A stretch of DNA of 64,000 nt, taken from the NCBI RefSeq assembly GCF_006442815.1, contig NZ_VFVL01000002.1, positions 62,001 to 126,000 on the forward strand. Reading direction: 5' to 3'. The position numbers and the translations under genes were made by a program. How positions within the stretch are numbered: the first letter of the stretch is position 1; the number at the start of each line of letters is the position of its first letter. The DNA comes from Mesorhizobium sp. B2-4-3 (GTDB taxonomy: Bacteria > Pseudomonadota > Alphaproteobacteria > Rhizobiales > Rhizobiaceae). The notes beneath the pieces were generated by a model. The model was not told the origin of the DNA. It was given only the letters and a program-made list of their open reading frames with translations, and did no database searches. Positions 61,386 to 64,000 of this stretch are shown here, piece by piece.

Positions 61386-62203
61386 CCAGGTCGATCCGCC
61401 TGATCGCCGACGATTACGGCCTTGCGCCGGGGGTATCGAGCGCGATCCTCGACCTTATCGAGCGTGGCCGCCTGACCGGGACCAGTTGCATGACCGGCTT
61501 TCCCGAATGGGAAGACGCGGCGGCGCGTATCAGGCCGTTCCGTCAACGCGCGGCCGTCGGGCTGCACCTGACCCTCACCGATCAGACCGCCGCAACCGGT
61601 TCGTCCAGCCTGGCGCCAGACGGCAAGTTGCCCAGGCTTGCCTCTCTTGCGCTGCCGGTGCGGCGCGGGCGCATCGACGAGCGGGACGTTCATGCCGAGC
61701 TCGACGCCCAGTACGACCGCTTCACCGAAGCGCTGGCCGGCCCACCCGACCACATCGACGGACACCAGCACGTGCATTTCCTTCCGGTGGTGCGGACTTG
61801 GCTGCTTGCCCGTTTTGAGGAAAGTGCGCGCAGGCCGGCGCTGCGAGGCGCGCCGGGATTTCCCGGCCTGGACGCGGCAGCGGCCAAGATCGCGGCGATC
61901 GCCACGCTCGCCGCGGGCTTCAACAGATCGATGCAACGGGCGGGCTTCAGGCTCATGACGCCGCTTTCCGGCATCTATGACTGGCGGCAGCCGCAAAAAT
62001 TCGCTCCGATGCTGCGCGCCGCGATCGACACCTTGCCCGAACAAGGGGTGTTCATGTGCCATCCGGGCCGTGCCGATGACGTGCTGCGCGCTCGCGACCC
62101 GATGCAAAGCGTGCGCGAGGTCGAATTTGACTTTCTGGCTTCAGACGATTTCGGCGTCAGTCTCAAGCAGGCCGAAGCCCGTGTCATGGACGGCAGTGCA
62201 TGA
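61382..62203 (+). CDS. ChbG/YdjC family carbohydrate deacetylase
   Basis: A 273-aa metal-dependent deacetylase of the ChbG/YdjC/NaxD family. LIADDYGLAPGVS near residue 7 has the Asp pair, GLHLTLTDQT near 61 and DGHQHVHFLP near 124 hold the metal His, and CHPGRADD near 222 the C-terminal His. In Francisella and Bordetella the homologues deacetylate a lipid-linked N-acetyl sugar. The 4-bp overlaps on both sides couple it to GT2 and GtrA, supporting that role here. Confidence 0.88.
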   Translation: MTRSIRLIADDYGLAPGVSSAILDLIERGRLTGTSCMTGFPEWEDAAARIRPFRQRAAVGLHLTLTDQTAATGSSSLAPDGKLPRLASLALPVRRGRIDERDVHAELDAQYDRFTEALAGPPDHIDGHQHVHFLPVVRTWLLARFEESARRPALRGAPGFPGLDAAAAKIAAIATLAAGFNRSMQRAGFRLMTPLSGIYDWRQPQKFAPMLRAAIDTLPEQGVFMCHPGRADDVLRARDPMQSVREVEFDFLASDDFGVSLKQAEARVMDGSA

Positions 62204-62610
62204 GCGGGGCCGGCCAGCCGCGGCGTTCGACCGGCAACAAGATCGTCCGCTTCGCTTTGGTCGGGCTGGTGAACACCGGCATCGACCTTGCCGCTTTTTT
62301 CCTGTTGCTCAAGCTCGCGGTGCCGGCTTTGGCCGCCAATGTCGGCGCCTGGTTCATCGCCGTGCTCTTCTCCTTCGTGGCGAACGGCTTCTGGTCGTTC
62401 GAGCGGGACCCGAATATCCGGCTGCACCATTCCTTCCTGCGCTTCGCCTCGCTTGGAGCGCTGATTTCGCTTGGAGTCTCCAGTCTCTCGATCGCCGTCC
62501 TGGCCGGGGCCACGGGCGTGTGGCCGGCCAAGATCATCGGCGTCGTGGTGGCGGCGGTGCTGAACTTCCTGGCGGCGCGCTGGTCGATCGAAGGCCGGCT
62601 GCTGAAATAG
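62200..62610 (+). CDS. GtrA family membrane protein
   Basis: A 136-aa four-helix membrane protein: KIVRFALVGLVNTGIDLAAF opens the fold and NFLAARWSIE ends it, as in GtrA-like proteins thought to flip polyprenyl-phosphate-linked sugars. It overlaps the deacetylase stop by 4 bp and completes a build, modify, flip and transfer set with the three genes before it. Confidence 0.9.
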   Translation: MSGAGQPRRSTGNKIVRFALVGLVNTGIDLAAFFLLLKLAVPALAANVGAWFIAVLFSFVANGFWSFERDPNIRLHHSFLRFASLGALISLGVSSLSIAVLAGATGVWPAKIIGVVVAAVLNFLAARWSIEGRLLK

Positions 62611-62689
62611 CGGAGGCGATGGCGTGAGTTGACCACGCCGAATGGCAAGGTGTCTATTAAACTTCAGAAAATAGCGCGAGGCTTGGCCC

Positions 62690-63187
62690 ATGAAACTACT
62701 GTTGTTTGCCGGGATAGTCGTTTTGTCTGCGACAGCTACATTTTGTGCTGAAGCTGCTGACAAGGTTCCCCCTACTTGGCGCAAATCGATGACCAACGAT
62801 CCGGGCACAAACTATTTTCTCAACAAAAATTCGGCCTCTTTGGGTGATCCAGCATCGACGGCAATCAGAAATATCATGCTGGCACGTGTTGTCGCCTCAG
62901 AGTGCCAGTCAGCGCGGCTCAATAATGCAAAGGTCAAGGCCTATCGCGATAGAATGCTCGGCTCGCTTCTGCAGGATGCAATGAAAACGGCAGCATTTAC
63001 GGCCGGCAGTGAATTGCGCAGCTTCGACTATGAAACGCTCGCGCATCTTTGTGCCGGTATCGACTATCAATTCGGGCCGAAAGGCGTGCTGATAGCAGGA
63101 GCCGTTTCACCCGGTAAGGGTGAGCCAAGATATCGCTATGACCCGAGCATTCCATACATTCGATTGCCCGATTTCACCGGCAAGTAG
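62690..63187 (+). CDS. Secreted hypothetical protein
   Basis: A 165-aa protein with a signal peptide (MKLLLFAGIVVLSATATF, then CAEAA; cleavage near 22, possibly a lipobox-like Cys at 19). The mature part is helical with two further Cys (ECQSARLNN near 71 and HLCAGID near 121). No family is recognised. Base composition is visibly more AT-rich than neighbours, and it is not part of the preceding overlapping operon (79-bp gap). Confidence 0.65.
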   Translation: MKLLLFAGIVVLSATATFCAEAADKVPPTWRKSMTNDPGTNYFLNKNSASLGDPASTAIRNIMLARVVASECQSARLNNAKVKAYRDRMLGSLLQDAMKTAAFTAGSELRSFDYETLAHLCAGIDYQFGPKGVLIAGAVSPGKGEPRYRYDPSIPYIRLPDFTGK

Positions 63188-63213
63188 CGGAGCAGCTTAG
63201 TTCTGGCTGATCG

Positions 63214-64000
63214 CTATTCGGCCGGCTCCGCGTCGATGTAAGCAGCTTCCTCGAGCTCGCGCTTCAGGCGCGCTTCCTCGTGCGCTTTCGGCGTGACGAA
63301 GCGGCCAAGCAAGAGATAAGCGACAGGGGTCAGGAACAAAGTCGAGACGGTGGCGAGCCCAAGGCCGCCGACGATGACCCAGCCCAGCGCGACGCGGGCT
63401 TCCGCGCCGGCGCCGGCGGCGAGCACCAGCGGCACGCCGCCAAGCACGGTGCAGATCATGGTCATCATCACCGGGCGCAGCCGAATGGTCGAAGCCTGTT
63501 CGATCGCTTCGCGCACGCCGAGCCCACGGTCGCGCAACTGGTTGGCAAACTCGACGATCAGGATGCCGTTCTTGGCCATGACGCCGACCAGAAGCACCAG
63601 TCCGATCTGGCTGTAGGCATTGAGGCTGGTGCCCGACAGGAGCAGCGCGAAAATGGCGCAGGCGAGCCCGAGCGGCACCGTCGCCATGATGATGACGGCA
63701 CTGACGAAGCTCTCGAACTGGGCCGCCAGCACCAGAAGGATGATGACCAGCGCGAAGCTGAAGACGGCAATCATGGCGCTGTTGCTCTCGCCGAGCGTGG
63801 CGGCTTCGGCAAGCGGCAGGATGCGCGCGCCGGGCGGCAGCAGCGGCGTCGCGATCTCCTCGGCTCGGGTCAGCGCCTCGCCGAGCGCGAAGCTGTTGTC
63901 GAGATTGGACGTGATCGCGACAGAGGGCTGCTGCTGCTCGCGTGTCAGCGACGGCGGCACGGCGCGCTCGGTCAGCGTGGCGATGGTCGACATCGGCACG
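63214..64000 (-). CDS. RND efflux transporter, C-terminal part (runs off window)
   Basis: Partial gene cut by the window edge; 262 codons of the C-terminal half are seen. Typical AcrB-type helices are present: LVLAAQFESFVSAVIIM, LVGVMAKNGILIVEFANQL and TIRLRPVMMTMICTVLGG. These belong to the HAE1-like tripartite pump, which exports drugs or other hydrophobic molecules with a periplasmic adaptor and outer-membrane channel. The start lies beyond 64000. Confidence 0.9.
   Translation of the reverse strand, partial: VPMSTIATLTERAVPPSLTREQQQPSVAITSNLDNSFALGEALTRAEEIATPLLPPGARILPLAEAATLGESNSAMIAVFSFALVIILLVLAAQFESFVSAVIIMATVPLGLACAIFALLLSGTSLNAYSQIGLVLLVGVMAKNGILIVEFANQLRDRGLGVREAIEQASTIRLRPVMMTMICTVLGGVPLVLAAGAGAEARVALGWVIVGGLGLATVSTLFLTPVAYLLLGRFVTPKAHEEARLKRELEEAAYIDAEPAE

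Overview
The window is high-GC chromosomal DNA from an alphaproteobacterium, most likely a Rhizobiales member close to Mesorhizobium. The basis is gene content and order: a soxBDAG sarcosine oxidase operon, ubiE-ubiB-coaBC, a BMP-type nucleoside importer with its salvage enzymes, and dispersed palindromic intergenic repeats of the kind found in rhizobial genomes. This is family-level recognition, not a database match. No nod, nif, plasmid-replication, transposase, integrase or CRISPR genes were seen.

Layout. 0.3-6.7 kb: a tightly overlapping carbohydrate operon with an ABC binding protein, two permeases, a PIG-L-family protein, a ROK-family protein, a GntR regulator and a SIS-domain protein, but no ATPase. 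6.7-10.4 kb: small conserved genes, an orphan nuoD, an AlkB-like dioxygenase and a KTSC protein. 10.5-20.5 kb: three large genes of different texture, namely a 1364-aa GMC oxidoreductase/alpha-beta hydrolase fusion, a PhoD-like phosphatase and a divergent 1336-aa cyclase/ATPase resembling soluble adenylyl cyclase; they end near a tRNA-Ser(GGA). 21-34 kb: two membrane proteins, then nucleoside import (BMP protein, ATPase, two permeases) and salvage (cdd, purine nucleoside phosphorylase, deoA, upp, add), with slyX, an orphan anti-sigma-like gene, a GNAT and an aspartic protease among them. 34-39.5 kb: ubiE, ubiB, coaBC (with an extra N-terminal ribbon-helix-helix domain) and an MFS exporter. 39.8-46.1 kb: an unrecognised three-gene operon including a 42-aa membrane protein, then DUF992, TPR lipoprotein, rpsU, SET-domain, a frameshifted SDR and a DUF2568 gene. 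46.3-51.5 kb: soxBDAG. 51.6-59 kb: two small genes, a TetR regulator and a divergent acyl-CoA cluster (SDR, MaoC, APH-type kinase and SDR against an ACAD11-like dehydrogenase and an enoyl-reductase-like protein). 59.2-62.6 kb: GT87-like, GT2, ChbG/YdjC deacetylase and GtrA, a probable lipid-linked amino-sugar decoration operon. 62.7-64 kb: a secreted hypothetical protein and the C-terminal end of an RND efflux pump.

How the genes work together. The nucleoside block imports nucleosides, deaminates cytidine and adenosine, cleaves purine and pyrimidine nucleosides and recaptures uracil. The sox operon demethylates sarcosine. The acyl-CoA cluster has the parts expected for 4-hydroxy-acid breakdown through a phosphorylated acyl-CoA, as in ACAD10/11 and the Pseudomonas lva pathway. 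The most unusual items are the GMC/Cys-hydrolase fusion with its cyclase neighbour, the ribbon-helix-helix CoaBC fusion, the split ACAD11-like module, the GtrA/GT2/ChbG/GT87 operon and the unknown three-gene operon.
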